From NCBI GenBank assembly GCA_028874905.1, contig JAPPGZ010000100.1, forward strand, positions 1-37,302: a stretch of 37,302 bases of DNA. The letters run 5' to 3'. The notes under the pieces were generated by a model, which did no database searches, was not told the DNA's origin, and saw only the letters and a list, made by a program, of their open reading frames with translations. Numbering within the stretch: position 1 is the first letter of the stretch; the number at the start of each line of letters is the position of its first letter. Positions 7,805 to 18,100 of this stretch are shown here, piece by piece. Made by a program: the position numbers and the translations under genes. The DNA is from Gemmatimonadota bacterium. Its GTDB lineage: Bacteria; Gemmatimonadota; Gemmatimonadetes; Longimicrobiales; Gaopeijiaceae.

Positions 7805-9412
7805 TCACCCGCCCGACACCGACGCGCGCTCCCTCTTCTGCTCCTCCACCATGCGCGCCACGTCCTCGAGGAGCTGCCTGGCGTCGTAGATGATCCCGTC
7901 CTTGATCGTGTACCTGATCCCGCCGATGCGCTCCTTGACGCCCGTTTCGGGGTTGAGGCGCTCGTGGCCCGTGCCGTACAGCACCTTGAGGTTGTCGATC
8001 GGGTTCTCGGGCGAGATCACCAGGTCGGCCAGCAGGCCCTCGCGCACGATCCCGAATTCGGGCATCATGCCCTTGGGGTCGAAGATGGCCTCGGCACCGT
8101 GCATCGTCGCGCCGCGGATAACCTCGAGCGGATGGAATCCGGCCTCCTGCAGCAACTCCATCTCCTCGATGGTGGAGAAGCCGAAGAGGTTGTAGATGAA
8201 CCCGGCGTCGGAGCCGATGGTGACGCGGCCGCCCATGTCCTTGTAGTCGTCCAGCAGGTCCATCCACACGCGATAGAAGTTCCTCCACCGGATCTCGTCG
8301 TGGGTGGTCCAGTCGTAGTAGTACGAACCGTGGTTCTCACGGCTGGGCTCGTAGAAGTCCCACAGGCTGGGCAGCGTATAGCGCTCATGCCATTCGGCCG
8401 TGCGGGCACGCATCACGTCGCGGCTGGCCAGGTAGGCGGTCATGGTGGGATCGAGGATGACGTCGTACGACAGGAGTTCCTCGAGCATCGCGTTCCACTC
8501 GTCGCTTCCCTGCGGGTGGATCAGGTCCCACTGGGCCGCGACCTGACCGAAGCGGTGCTGCTCATTGGCGTAGTTCATGTCGGACGGCCAGGGCTGGACA
8601 TCGTGGTCGTCGTACAGCGCCTCGAAGAGCCCGTAGAAGTGCGTGACGGTGCCGAGGCCGAGGCGGGCGGCGTCGATGGCGTTCATCTGCGCGACGCCGA
8701 GCTGCGCAAGGTGCGCCACGCTGCCCATCCCGAGCTGGCCCGCCTCGTCGAGGAGCGCCTCCATGATCTCGGGCGCGTAGGCCACGAACTTGATCCCGTC
8801 GATGCCCTGGTCGTGCGCCCACCGGACCCAGTCGCGGGCCTGTTCCGGAGTGAACACGGGACCCCGGTCCCAGCCCTGTCCCGGACGCTGGTAGACGAAC
8901 ATGCGCGGTGCGGTGATCTCGTTGTTGTTGGCGCGTTCGCGTTCGGAGAGCGAGAAATCGACCGGGCCGTATTCGATGCCGCGGCCGGCCGTGACTCCGT
9001 GCGCCAGCCAGAGCTTGTAGACGTACTCGGCCTGCGGGGTCTTGGGGAGGCCGCCGGTGTGCAGATGCATGTCGACGAAGCCGGGCAGCACATACATGCC
9101 GTGTGCGTCGATCTCGTGGTCGCCGGGGGCGGGGCGGCGCGACTCGTCGATGGGGAGGCCGGGGTAGCCGACGCCTGCGATCTGCGTGATACGGTTGCCT
9201 TCGATGACGATGTCGACGGGGCCGCGTGGGGGCGCGCCCGTGCCGTCGATGACGATCGCGCCGCGGATGACGAGGCGGTCGAAGGGGCCATCGCCCTCGG
9301 CGCGGTCGGGTGCCGGTTCGACGAACTGGGCGGCCGCGGAGGCGGGGAGGAGGGCAAGGGTGACGGCGAGGGCGAGGACGCCGAGACCGGCGATCAAGCG
9401 GCGGAGAATCAT
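7805..9412 (-). CDS. Secreted metal-dependent amidohydrolase
   Basis: ATG 9412 gives a 535-residue protein with a clear signal peptide (M-I-L-R-R-L-I-A-G-L, hydrophobic core, cleavage near A-S-A-A-A/Q-F). The amidohydrolase fold is shown by D-G-T-G-A in the N-terminal beta-sandwich, the H-x-H metal pair in G-F-V-D-M-H116-L-H118, later histidines in S-V-A-H-L and V-T-H-F-Y, and the catalytic Asp in I-G-S-D-A-G-F. The C-terminal composite-domain strand A-D-L-V-I also fits. Members hydrolyse C-N or C-O bonds in cyclic amides, dipeptides and related compounds; the substrate here is unknown and the site is periplasmic or extracellular. The frame stays open upstream of 9412, but that region is antisense to the neighbouring divergent gene and lacks a signal peptide at its start. 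Confidence 0.88.
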   Translation of the reverse strand: MILRRLIAGLGVLALAVTLALLPASAAAQFVEPAPDRAEGDGPFDRLVIRGAIVIDGTGAPPRGPVDIVIEGNRITQIAGVGYPGLPIDESRRPAPGDHEIDAHGMYVLPGFVDMHLHTGGLPKTPQAEYVYKLWLAHGVTAGRGIEYGPVDFSLSERERANNNEITAPRMFVYQRPGQGWDRGPVFTPEQARDWVRWAHDQGIDGIKFVAYAPEIMEALLDEAGQLGMGSVAHLAQLGVAQMNAIDAARLGLGTVTHFYGLFEALYDDHDVQPWPSDMNYANEQHRFGQVAAQWDLIHPQGSDEWNAMLEELLSYDVILDPTMTAYLASRDVMRARTAEWHERYTLPSLWDFYEPSRENHGSYYYDWTTHDEIRWRNFYRVWMDLLDDYKDMGGRVTIGSDAGFIYNLFGFSTIEEMELLQEAGFHPLEVIRGATMHGAEAIFDPKGMMPEFGIVREGLLADLVISPENPIDNLKVLYGTGHERLNPETGVKERIGGIRYTIKDGIIYDARQLLEDVARMVEEQKRERASVSGG

Positions 9413-9580
9413 GGCACGGACTCGTTCAGATGGCGTACGGTGATGCGACGACAACAAGCTGGGCCGGCTCCGGCGGCTGCGCCAGCGCGCGGCACGGTGC
9501 GGAGGGCGCAACGGAACCTTACAATGCTCTGTGGAGTACTGCGCGTAGGTCGGATCGCCCCGCCCTGCTGGATCCTCCCA

Positions 9581-10348
9581 ATGCGAGCCCGCACGATGAC
9601 AAAGCCGCGCCCGATTCACTCGCTCGTCCCCTCGCTGGCTGTGCTGTGTGCGTTCGCCGGGTTTGCCTCTCCGGCCGACGCACAGCAGCAGCAACCCGTG
9701 TGCAAGGACGATGAGGCCCGGATCGTTGGAGTAATCGTCGACGCCGACACCGAGACACCGTTGGCGGGTGCGCACGCGTCGATTGAAGCCTCGGACTGGG
9801 GATCGCTGACCACCGACAGCGGTCGCTTCCTGCTGTGTGGAATCGCGGCGGGCATCCATGTGGTTACCGTCGAGAGGCTGGGATACGAGACACTGGAGTC
9901 CCCGATCGAGGCCAACTCGTCGGGTGAGCCGGTCGCACTGCGAATGCGCCCCGACCCTGTGCTCCTGGAAGGCCTCGAAATCGTGTCGGACCGATTCGAA
10001 CGCCGGCGGCGGGCTGTGGCGACCTCGGTTCGCGCCTTCGATCAGGAGACGATCGCGAGCAGCGGCTACTGGTCGGCCGCCGACTTCGTGGACATGCGAG
10101 CGGGGGTCATAACGACGCCATGCGGCCTGAGCCGGTGCGTCTACTACCGGGGACGGAGGGTCAGTCCGACGGTGTACCTCGACGAATTCCCGTTGATTGG
10201 GGGGTGGTCACAACTGGAGACCATTCCGACCAGCCAGCTGTACATGGTCGAGGTCTACCGCAGGGGAGCCCATATCCGGGCCTACACCCACCACTTCATG
10301 AAGCGGGCTGCAACGGTTCGGCTGGCTCCCATGATGATCTGGGACTAG
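9581..10348 (+). CDS. Secreted carboxypeptidase-regulatory-like plus TonB-plug-like protein without barrel (copy A)
   Basis: From ATG 9581 the 255-residue product has a signal peptide ending S-P-A-D-A/Q-Q-Q-Q. An Ig-like carboxypeptidase-regulatory domain follows (G-V-I-V-D-A-D-T-E-T-P-L-A-G-A ... G-R-F-L-L-C-G-I ... V-E-R-L-G-Y-E-T-L), then P-V-L-L-E-G-L-E-I-V and a plug-like region ending with V-Y-L-D-E-F-P-L and Y-M-V-E-V-Y-R-R-G-A-H-I. It stops there, whereas a TonB-dependent receptor would continue for some 500 residues of barrel. The protein at 27756-28505 has the same plan and shared motifs, so this is a family in the genome. Function is unknown; a surface or periplasmic adaptor is possible. 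The last codon and stop overlap the convergent permease gene. ATG 9596 is an alternative start. Confidence 0.8.
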   Translation: MRARTMTKPRPIHSLVPSLAVLCAFAGFASPADAQQQQPVCKDDEARIVGVIVDADTETPLAGAHASIEASDWGSLTTDSGRFLLCGIAAGIHVVTVERLGYETLESPIEANSSGEPVALRMRPDPVLLEGLEIVSDRFERRRRAVATSVRAFDQETIASSGYWSAADFVDMRAGVITTPCGLSRCVYYRGRRVSPTVYLDEFPLIGGWSQLETIPTSQLYMVEVYRRGAHIRAYTHHFMKRAATVRLAPMMIWD

Positions 10349-12084
10349 TGCGACCACCCAAGCCCCTCTCTCAGTTCGCCCACGAAGCTGCGCAGTCCAC
10401 GGCGCACAACCGAGCGGAGAAAGAGACCGGCCAGCAGTAGCAGGCCGACCCGTTGGAGCAGGCTGGGCACCTCCTCCGTGAGGGCCGCCAGCGACGGGAC
10501 GGAAAGGGCGCCAAAGGCGGCGTTGACCGCGACCCCGGACGTGACCGCCAGCAACACCATGGCCACGGCGAAGGAGATCGCGGCGCGTCTCCCGTGCAGG
10601 CTGCTCAGCAGCCCCAGCGTGGAAACGTTGGTGGCCGGTCCCGTGATGAGAAAGGCGATGCCGGCACCGGGAGACAGGCCGGTTGCAAGAAACGCCGCGA
10701 CCAGCGGCGTGGCCGAGGCAGCGCACACATAGGTCGGGAAGCCCAACAGGGCGAAGAGGAGGACATCGGCAACGGGCGGCAGACTCCCCAGCCAGCCGCT
10801 CTCCAGGAATGGCGTCACCAGGGCGGCCACACCGAGCCCGAGGAGGATCCAGGGTGCCGTGTGATCGACCACCTCGCCGGTGCCGGTCCTCAGCGCAGCG
10901 GCAAGACGGCGGGACGCGCCCGGCCGCTCACCCTGCATGCTTGCCGATTCGGGGGCACGTTCGGCCGCCCTCAGCCGGCCCCCGACCCACCACCCCACGA
11001 GCAGCGCAACGAGAGCCGCCGTGCTCAGGCGAAGCAGGGTCACGTCGGGTCCCAGCAGGGGAATGGACAGCAGGACCGCGTCGAGCCCCAGTTCCGGCGT
11101 GGCGACGAGGAAAGCCATCGCGGCGGCGGGTGGGGCGCCCCTCTTGATCAGGCTCCTGTACAGGGGCACGACACCGCAGGAGCAGATGGGGAACGGCAGC
11201 CCGATGAGCATCCCCCGCCCCGCCTGAGACATCGCCCCGCCGCGCTCCATCCAGCGCACGGATCGCTGGGGCAGGAACGCGCTGAGCAACCCCGCGCACA
11301 GGTACGCCAGGAGGAGCGCGGGTGCGCTTTCGGCAGACAGGACGTACAGTCGGGAAAGGAACGCGGCGGCCCCGTCTGCCGGAGCATCCATGCGCAAGGT
11401 ATGGACGGACAGCAGCAACGCCACGGCGACGGCCGCCCCCCAGCCTTCTTGGCGCCGGTCCAGCGGCCCGCCCACCACCTCGCGCTGATGCATCGCCACA
11501 TGGACGAGAGACCCTCCCACGACCGCCTGAAACAGTCGCACTCCTCCGGCACCCGCCATGCTCCATTCGCCCGCCCCCGCGAGCGCGTGCCCGACCACGG
11601 TCGCAGCCATCAGCAGGACCAGTGCACCGGTCGCGGCCCGCCTGTTCTCCTCCCTGGTGACAAGCCACCACACGGCCAGGCCCACCGGCAGCCGATGCAG
11701 AATGGCAGCCAGAGGGAGCGAGATGGGCGCGTCGGGAGAGAGAGTCGCCAGCAACGCCCCGTCCAGCGCCGCGTGGAGGGCAACACCGGAGAGACCGGCC
11801 AGCAGTGCCCACCGGTGGGTCCTCCCGCCCGTCCACCGGGTGGTTCTCTCGGCTGCAATCGGAAGCGCAAACCCGGCCAGGAGAGCGAGGAGGACACTCC
11901 AGTCCCCCTCTCCAATCGCCGATGGTACGAACTCCAGGAAGATCAGTCCCGTGATGGCGGCCATGACGAGACCGTCGAGCATCGGGGCGAATCCGCGCCG
12001 ACGCCCTGCGCACATTTCCAGCACGGGACCCGCTGCAAGAGCCAGAACGGCGGCGATCAGCCAGGACATGTCACCAAGGGTCAA
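10345..12084 (-). CDS. ZIP-like domain fused to a DUF318/YraQ-type permease (putative metal transporter)
   Basis: A 579-residue membrane protein with two parts. Residues about 1-200 carry the ZIP metal-transporter signature: H104-A-A-L-D-G in one helix and H130-R-L-P-V-G-L-A in the next, as in ZIP helices IV and V. Residues about 240-579 match the DUF318/YraQ permease family, with P-F-P-I-C-S-C-G-V-V-P-L-Y (297-309), A-T-P-E-L-G-L-D, and a second half-repeat containing Y-V-C-A-A-S-A-T-P-L-V-A-A-F and G-P-A-T-N-V-S-T-L-G. Related permeases of the SO_0444 group are linked to Cu/Zn efflux, so metal transport is a reasonable guess; the direction is not determinable. The start is either TTG 12084 or ATG 12069. 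Confidence 0.75.
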   Translation of the reverse strand: MTLGDMSWLIAAVLALAAGPVLEMCAGRRRGFAPMLDGLVMAAITGLIFLEFVPSAIGEGDWSVLLALLAGFALPIAAERTTRWTGGRTHRWALLAGLSGVALHAALDGALLATLSPDAPISLPLAAILHRLPVGLAVWWLVTREENRRAATGALVLLMAATVVGHALAGAGEWSMAGAGGVRLFQAVVGGSLVHVAMHQREVVGGPLDRRQEGWGAAVAVALLLSVHTLRMDAPADGAAAFLSRLYVLSAESAPALLLAYLCAGLLSAFLPQRSVRWMERGGAMSQAGRGMLIGLPFPICSCGVVPLYRSLIKRGAPPAAAMAFLVATPELGLDAVLLSIPLLGPDVTLLRLSTAALVALLVGWWVGGRLRAAERAPESASMQGERPGASRRLAAALRTGTGEVVDHTAPWILLGLGVAALVTPFLESGWLGSLPPVADVLLFALLGFPTYVCAASATPLVAAFLATGLSPGAGIAFLITGPATNVSTLGLLSSLHGRRAAISFAVAMVLLAVTSGVAVNAAFGALSVPSLAALTEEVPSLLQRVGLLLLAGLFLRSVVRRGLRSFVGELREGLGWSH

Positions 12085-12097
12085 AACGCTATCTTCG

Positions 12098-12126
12098 TTT
12101 ACACCGGAAGGCTATTTTCGGGGAAT
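12098..12126 (+). promoter_or_regulatory. Weak candidate promoter for the PKS gene
   Basis: TTTACA at 12098-12103 (five of six bases of the -35 consensus) is followed, after 17 nt, by GGGAAT at 12121-12126 (three of six bases of the -10 consensus). It lies in the divergent intergenic region about 70 nt before the PKS start. The -10 is poor and the assignment tentative. Confidence 0.25.
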
Positions 12127-12161
12127 GCTTCCACGCTAATCTGCCCGGCTCTCTCCGACAG

Positions 12162-12177
12162 ACCGCGAATCCGCGGT
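12162..12177. repeat. Short inverted repeat upstream of the PKS start
   Basis: ACCGCG (12162-12167) and CGCGGT (12172-12177) are perfect 6-bp arms around AATC, 20 nt before the PKS ATG. It could be an operator half-site pair or an mRNA hairpin controlling initiation. No matching copy was noticed near the other genes of the locus. Confidence 0.35.
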
Positions 12178-12197
12178 TCGATCTGAAAGCTGACGAA

Positions 12198-15100
12198 ATG
12201 TCGAATCCGACCTCCGAACCTATCGCGATCGTAGGCATCGCGTGCCGCTTTCCCGGCGCCGACGACATCGGGGCCTTTTGGCGGCTGCTCGAATCCGGCG
12301 GTAACGCGGTCTTGGAGGGAGTGCCCGGTTCGGGAGTCGGACGGTGGGGACAGATTTTCGGGGACCGCGCCGTCCAGAGTGAAGCCTGCCGCTTCGGGGC
12401 CTTCGTAGAAGACATCGATCAGTTCGACGACTCGTTCTTTCGCATTTCGCCGGTTGAGGCCCAGTTCCTGGATCCTCAGCAGCGCATGATGCTGGAGGTT
12501 AGCTGGCAGGCTCTCGAGGATGCCGGCATCAACCCCGAACGATTGAAAGGCAGCCGCACCGGCGTCTACAGCGGGATCAGCAACGACGAGTATCGGATGC
12601 TGGTCGTGGAATCCGCCAAGCCCTCCGAGGCTGCCGAGAGCCTCTACGCCCTCAGTGGCACCAATCTGAACGGCACCGCCGGACGGGTCTCGTTCGTGCT
12701 CGGGCTGACGGGGCCGGCGAAGGCCGTGGACGCGGCCTGTGCATCGGCAATGGTGGCAATCCACGACGCGGTGGCGGACCTCCAGCAAGGCAAGGCCGAT
12801 GTGGCGATTGCGGGCGGCGTGCAGGCCATCCTCAACGGCCGCATTTATGAACTGCGCGCGGACGCGATGATGCTGTCCCCCGATGGACAGTGCAAGACGT
12901 TCGATGCGTCTGCGGACGGCTACGTGAGGGGCGAGGGATGCGGGGTGGTGATCCTGAAACGCCTGAGCGATGCGGAGGTCGACGGCGACCGGATCTGGGC
13001 GGTGATCCGCAGTGCGGTGATGAACCACGGCGGCACCGGCATCGGGTTGACGGTCCCCAATACCCCCGCGCTCGAGCAGGTGATGACGGACGCGCTCGCC
13101 CAGGCGGGCGCAGCACCGGCGGAGGTGGACTACCTGGAGGCACACGGCACCGGGACCGCGGTCGGGGATCCCATCGAACTCAACGCCGTGGCCAACGTCT
13201 ACGGACCAGGACGCCCTGCCGACCGCCCGATCCTGATCGGCTCGGTGAAGACCAACGTCGGTCACCTTGAGTCTGCGGCGGGGGTCGCGGGTCTGATCAA
13301 GGCCGCGCTCGTGGTGAAGCGGGGGGTAATACCGAAGCACCTGCATTTCCACGACCCCAACCCCGAGTTCGACTGGAACCGGGCGCCGCTGCAGGTGACT
13401 TCGACCATGATGGATTGGCCGGATCACTCCCGACGGCCACGGCTGGTGGGAGTCAACTGCTTCGGGATCTCCGGAACGAACGCGCACCTCCTCGTGGAGG
13501 AATACCGTCCGCCGAAGGTAACGGCGCATCTGGAACGCGCAGCGGGCTCAGCGGGTTCGGCTACGCACCGGTCCAGTCGACTCCTGCCTCTCTCGGGCAA
13601 GGTGGAAGCCGCCTTGCAGGAGCTGGCGGGACGCTACCTGTCCTGGCTCGACAGACGAGCCGGGGAACTCCCTTCTCACAGCGACGCCTCCGATCCGCTG
13701 CTGTCGAACATGGCTTGGACCGCAGGCGTGGGCCGGTGCCACTTCGACCACCGAGCCGCCGTTGTCTTCCACGACGTCAGGTCGCTGAGGGATCAGTTGA
13801 AGTCGATGGCGGAACCGGGTCGCGAGGGAGGTGCTAGGGCCCCGGCAACCCGGGTGGCATTCGCGTACACCGGGCAGGGCAGCCAGTGGTCGGGCATGGG
13901 GCGGACACTCTACGAGACCGAGCCCGTGGCGAGATCGATCATGGACCGCTGCGAGGCCGTCTTCCGGAAGGAACGGGCAGCTTCCCTGCTGGACGTGATG
14001 TTCGGCCGGGTCGGGAAGGAACAGGGTGACCTGCGCGACACCGCCTGGGAGCAGCCGGCTCTCTACACTCTGGAATGCGCACTCACGGCGCTCTGGGCGA
14101 GCGTGGGCGTGCAGCCCGCGGTGGTGTTGGGGCACAGCGTCGGGGAGATTGCCGCGGCCCAGGCGGCGGGCGTGCTAAGCCTGGAAGACGGGATGCGATT
14201 CGCGTGTGTGCGGGGAGCGCTGATGTCGAGCATGGAGCCGGGTGCCATGGCCGCGGTCTTTGCACCGGCGGAAAGCGTTCAGGCTGCTGTTGAAGCTTGG
14301 AATGCAGCTTCGGACGGGGTCGGTGTGAACATTTCCGCTGACAACGGCGCGCACCAGGTGGTCAGCGGACCGGCGGCGGGAATCGAGGCGGTCTCAGGTA
14401 AACTGGAGTCGGAGGGGTTCCGGGTGAGGCAGCTGAATACGACCAAGGCGTTCCATAGTGCTCTGGTCGAGCCGATTCTCGAGGAGTTGGGAGCGTCACT
14501 CGACGACACGGAGGTCGCCCAGCCCACTCTTACGGTCGTGAGCAACCTGACAGGCCGGGCAATGGAGCCGGGTCAGACGCTCGACGGAGGTTACTGGAGG
14601 CGCCACGCCCGGCAGGCCGTGGCCTTCGCTGGTGGAGTCGGAACATTGGCGGATCTCGGGGTGGACCTGGTCATCGAGATCGGTCCGCGCCCGGTCCTGG
14701 CTCCGATGGCGCTGTCCGCGTGGCCCGAGTCCGCTGCCACACCCGCGCCGCGTGTGCTGTCCAGCCTGCAACCGCCGTCCGCCGATGCGTCGGCGACGCC
14801 GGGCTCGGGCTCTTTCATTCAGGTGGTTGCGGAGGCCTACGAGGCGGGCCTTCCGGTTCGCTTCGAGGGATTGTTCGCAGGGGAATCACGTCGGCGGATC
14901 TCGCTCCCGAGCTATCCCTTCCAGCGCACGCACCATTGGCTGGACGCGCCGAAGCGGCGGCGCGGAGGAGCCGGACATCCTCTATTGGGAGACCGGCACG
15001 AATCAGCCCGAGGCGAGATCACCTTCGAGACCGAGTTGTACCCGTCGGACCCTCGGTGGCTGAACGATCATCGTGTGTTCGACAGGGTTATCGCCCCCGG

Positions 15101-18100
15101 TGCGCTCTACGGCGCGATGGCGGCGTCCGCAGCCTTCGTCGAGAGCAGTGGCACCGTTGTAGTGGAAGACTTCCAGCTCCATAACGCACTGGTGTTTCCC
15201 GACGAGGACCGGACCGATGGAAGCGGCGAAGCGGGGCGCCGGCTTCAGTTGGTTCTCGATGAATCCGACGAGCCGTCACGACTTGTCCAGATGTACTCCA
15301 AGGGAGGCGAAGGCGATTGGATCCAGCACGTGGAAGGGCGCGTGTCGTCGGGCAACCAGGTGCCGGAAGCCGACGAGCGACTGGATCCGGACAGGCTCAA
15401 GTCCAGTCTTTCACCCGTGGATGTGGACCGCTACTACAGCGCCAGAGCCGACACCGGCGTAGATCTCGGCCCCTCCTTCCGCACGCTGACAAGGGCGTGG
15501 TCCCGACCGGGCGAGGCGCTCAGCGAGGTGTCCTTGCCGGAGGGTCTTGCCCGCGACGGTCTGGACGTTCATCCCCTGGTGCTGGACGGTTGCTTCCAGA
15601 CTGTAGGGGTGGCCCGCGATCTCTCCGGCCCACACGGCTCGGTGACGTACCTGCCCTTCGGCTGGGAGAGATTCTGGCTGACGCGCGGGCGTCTTCCGGA
15701 CCGTGTGACGTGCCATGTGCGCTTGAGCGAGGACTCGCGGGACGCCGACGCGGACCAGGACGACGCACCTGAGGTCCTGACCGCGGAACTGCGCATCTAC
15801 AACCAGAGCGGCGTGCAGCTGGGCGGCCTCAGCGGCTATACGATCAAGCGCGCGACTCCGGCAGCGCTGCTCTCGGCAGTCGACGGAGTCAAGGACCTGC
15901 TGTACGAGGTCCAGTGGCGCGAGCGCGCCCTTCCACAGGGCATGCCATCTGCCGACTTCTTCCCCGGCCCCGGAAGCGTCAAGGCCGGTGCACAGTTGTT
16001 CACGGGCTACCTCACGGACGCCGGAGTCGATCCCGACGACCGTGACGCGCTGCTGGCGGATCTGGAGACCTGGTCGTGGTCATACGCGCTGGCGACGCTG
16101 GACCGCCTCGGATGGCGCCGTCGGCCGGGTACGCTCGTGGATGCGGAGGAGCTGCGTGAGCAGCTTGACGTAAACGCGGATCACCAGCGGCTCTTCCGCC
16201 GAATGCTTGAGATGCTCGTCAAGTCGGGAGTGCTGCGCGAGGAGGACGACGGTGGCTTCGCCGTGCTTCTGGGGTCGGAGGATCCGTGGCCCGAAGCGTT
16301 GCCGCGCGACCCGGATGACTACGCGGACATCATGAGGGACCGCTATCCCGGCGGACTGATCGAGGTCGGGCTGTTCCGTCGGTCCGGGGGCGCGTTGCCC
16401 GAGGTGCTGCGCGGTCGCGAGGATCCGCTGACGCTGTTGTTCAGCAGCGGGGAGCCGACCGCGGCCGACCTCTACCTCAAGGCACCGGTGGCGCGCGCAG
16501 CGAACGAGATGCTGGCCGAGGCCATGCGGACGCTTGTGGCGACACTGCCTGAAGGCCGTCGCTTGAGGTTGATCGAGGTCGGAGCGGGGACCGGGTCAGC
16601 GACCGCATCCGTTCTTCCCAAACTCCCGGAGGGACGGTTCGACTACGTCTACACCGACATCTCCGCGGGTTTCTTCGCCGAGGCCGAGGCGCGATTCGGG
16701 GACGGCGGGGGATGCATCGAATACCGTCCGCTGGACATCGAGAAAGATCCGGTCTCCCAGGGCTTCGACGCTCACGGCTATGACGTGATCATCGCGTCCA
16801 ACGTGCTGCACGCGACCCGGTATCTCGAAGAGACGCTCGCCCACTGCCGGAGACTTCTCGCCCCGTCAGGGCAGATGATCGCGCTCGAGAACCTCAGTGG
16901 CCTCGGCTGGATGGACCTGACGTTCGGTCAGCTGGACGGCTGGTGGCGGTTCGCCGACGACTACCGGCCGCATCACGCCCTGGCGTCCCCCGCCGTGTGG
17001 CGGCAGGCGCTCGCCGATGCAGATTTCGAGGCGGCGGAAGTGCTGGGCGTGGATGAGTCGGACTCGTCACGGATCCCGGACAAGGGCGTGATCGTCGCGC
17101 AGGGCCCGGCAAGGGTGACAGAACCCCCGGGTGTGTGGATTCTTGCGGCGGACCGGGGTGGTCTGGCGGCTGGGCTGGCGGCCGAACTGGCGGCAAGAAA
17201 CCAGACGGTCCTGCTGGCAAGCGACCAAGGACCGAAGGACGCGATACCGGACGCGGCCCGTCCTGGCGTGTTCCGCGTGCGGGTGGACATGGCGCGCCGC
17301 GAGTCGTGGCAGTCGGTGGTCGAAGGACTCCCGCGCGACACGGCGCTCTGCGGCCTCGCGCACTTCCTGTCGCTGGACGGACACGGCGCAGGAGCGACGA
17401 CCGACGAGATCGGTGAAGACGTTGCGAGGGTGGGCGCGAGCGCGCTGGCCATGGTGCAGGGCGTGGGCGACGCCGACGCGACACCCGAGAAGGGGGTCTG
17501 GTTCGTAACGCGCGGGGCGCAGGTGCTTGAGCGCGAACGCGGCGGGCAACTGTGCGGGGCAGCGCTCTGGGGCTTCGGCAAGGCGGTAGCCCGGGAAGCC
17601 GGGCATCTGAAGCCCGGAATGATCGATCTGGACCCCGGCCTGGGCGCACGCGCACCGGACCTCGCCAACGAACTGATGTATCCTGACAGCGAGAACCATA
17701 TCGTTTTCCGCTCGGGACGCCGTCAGGTCGCTCGCCTTGTGCGCACTGGCGACGGAGCCGAGCGACTGACCCTGCCCGACGATTCGGAGTGGGTTCTGGC
17801 GCCGGATCCAGCCGGAGTCTTCGACCGGCCGTATGTCCAGCCGTTGCCGGCACGCGCTCTCGAGCCCCGGGAGGTTCGGGTAGCGGTCGCGGCCGCCGGG
17901 CTCAACTTCTGGGACGTCTTCAGGTCGCTCGGCTTCATCGAGGAGGGGCTCCTGGGAAGGGAGATGTGCGGCCACATCCTCGACATCGGGTCCGAGGTCA
18001 CCACCGTCTCCGTGGGCGATCAGGTGGTCGGGCTGGGGTTCGGTGCCTTCGGGCCCCGGATGATCACACACGAGGAGCTGGTGGCACACGCACCCGCGGG

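Noticed and set aside
7082-9580. Very long plus-strand open frame in front of the plug gene
   Set aside because: It is antisense to the MFS and amidohydrolase genes and its translation is Arg/Gln/His-rich without motifs; only the part from ATG 9581 has a signal peptide and domains.
10453-12186. Plus-strand 577-codon frame
   Set aside because: Antisense to the ZIP/DUF318 permease, with Gln/Arg/Gly-rich translation.
12099-13529. Minus-strand 476-codon frame
   Set aside because: Antisense to KS1 of the PKS; no recognizable domain.
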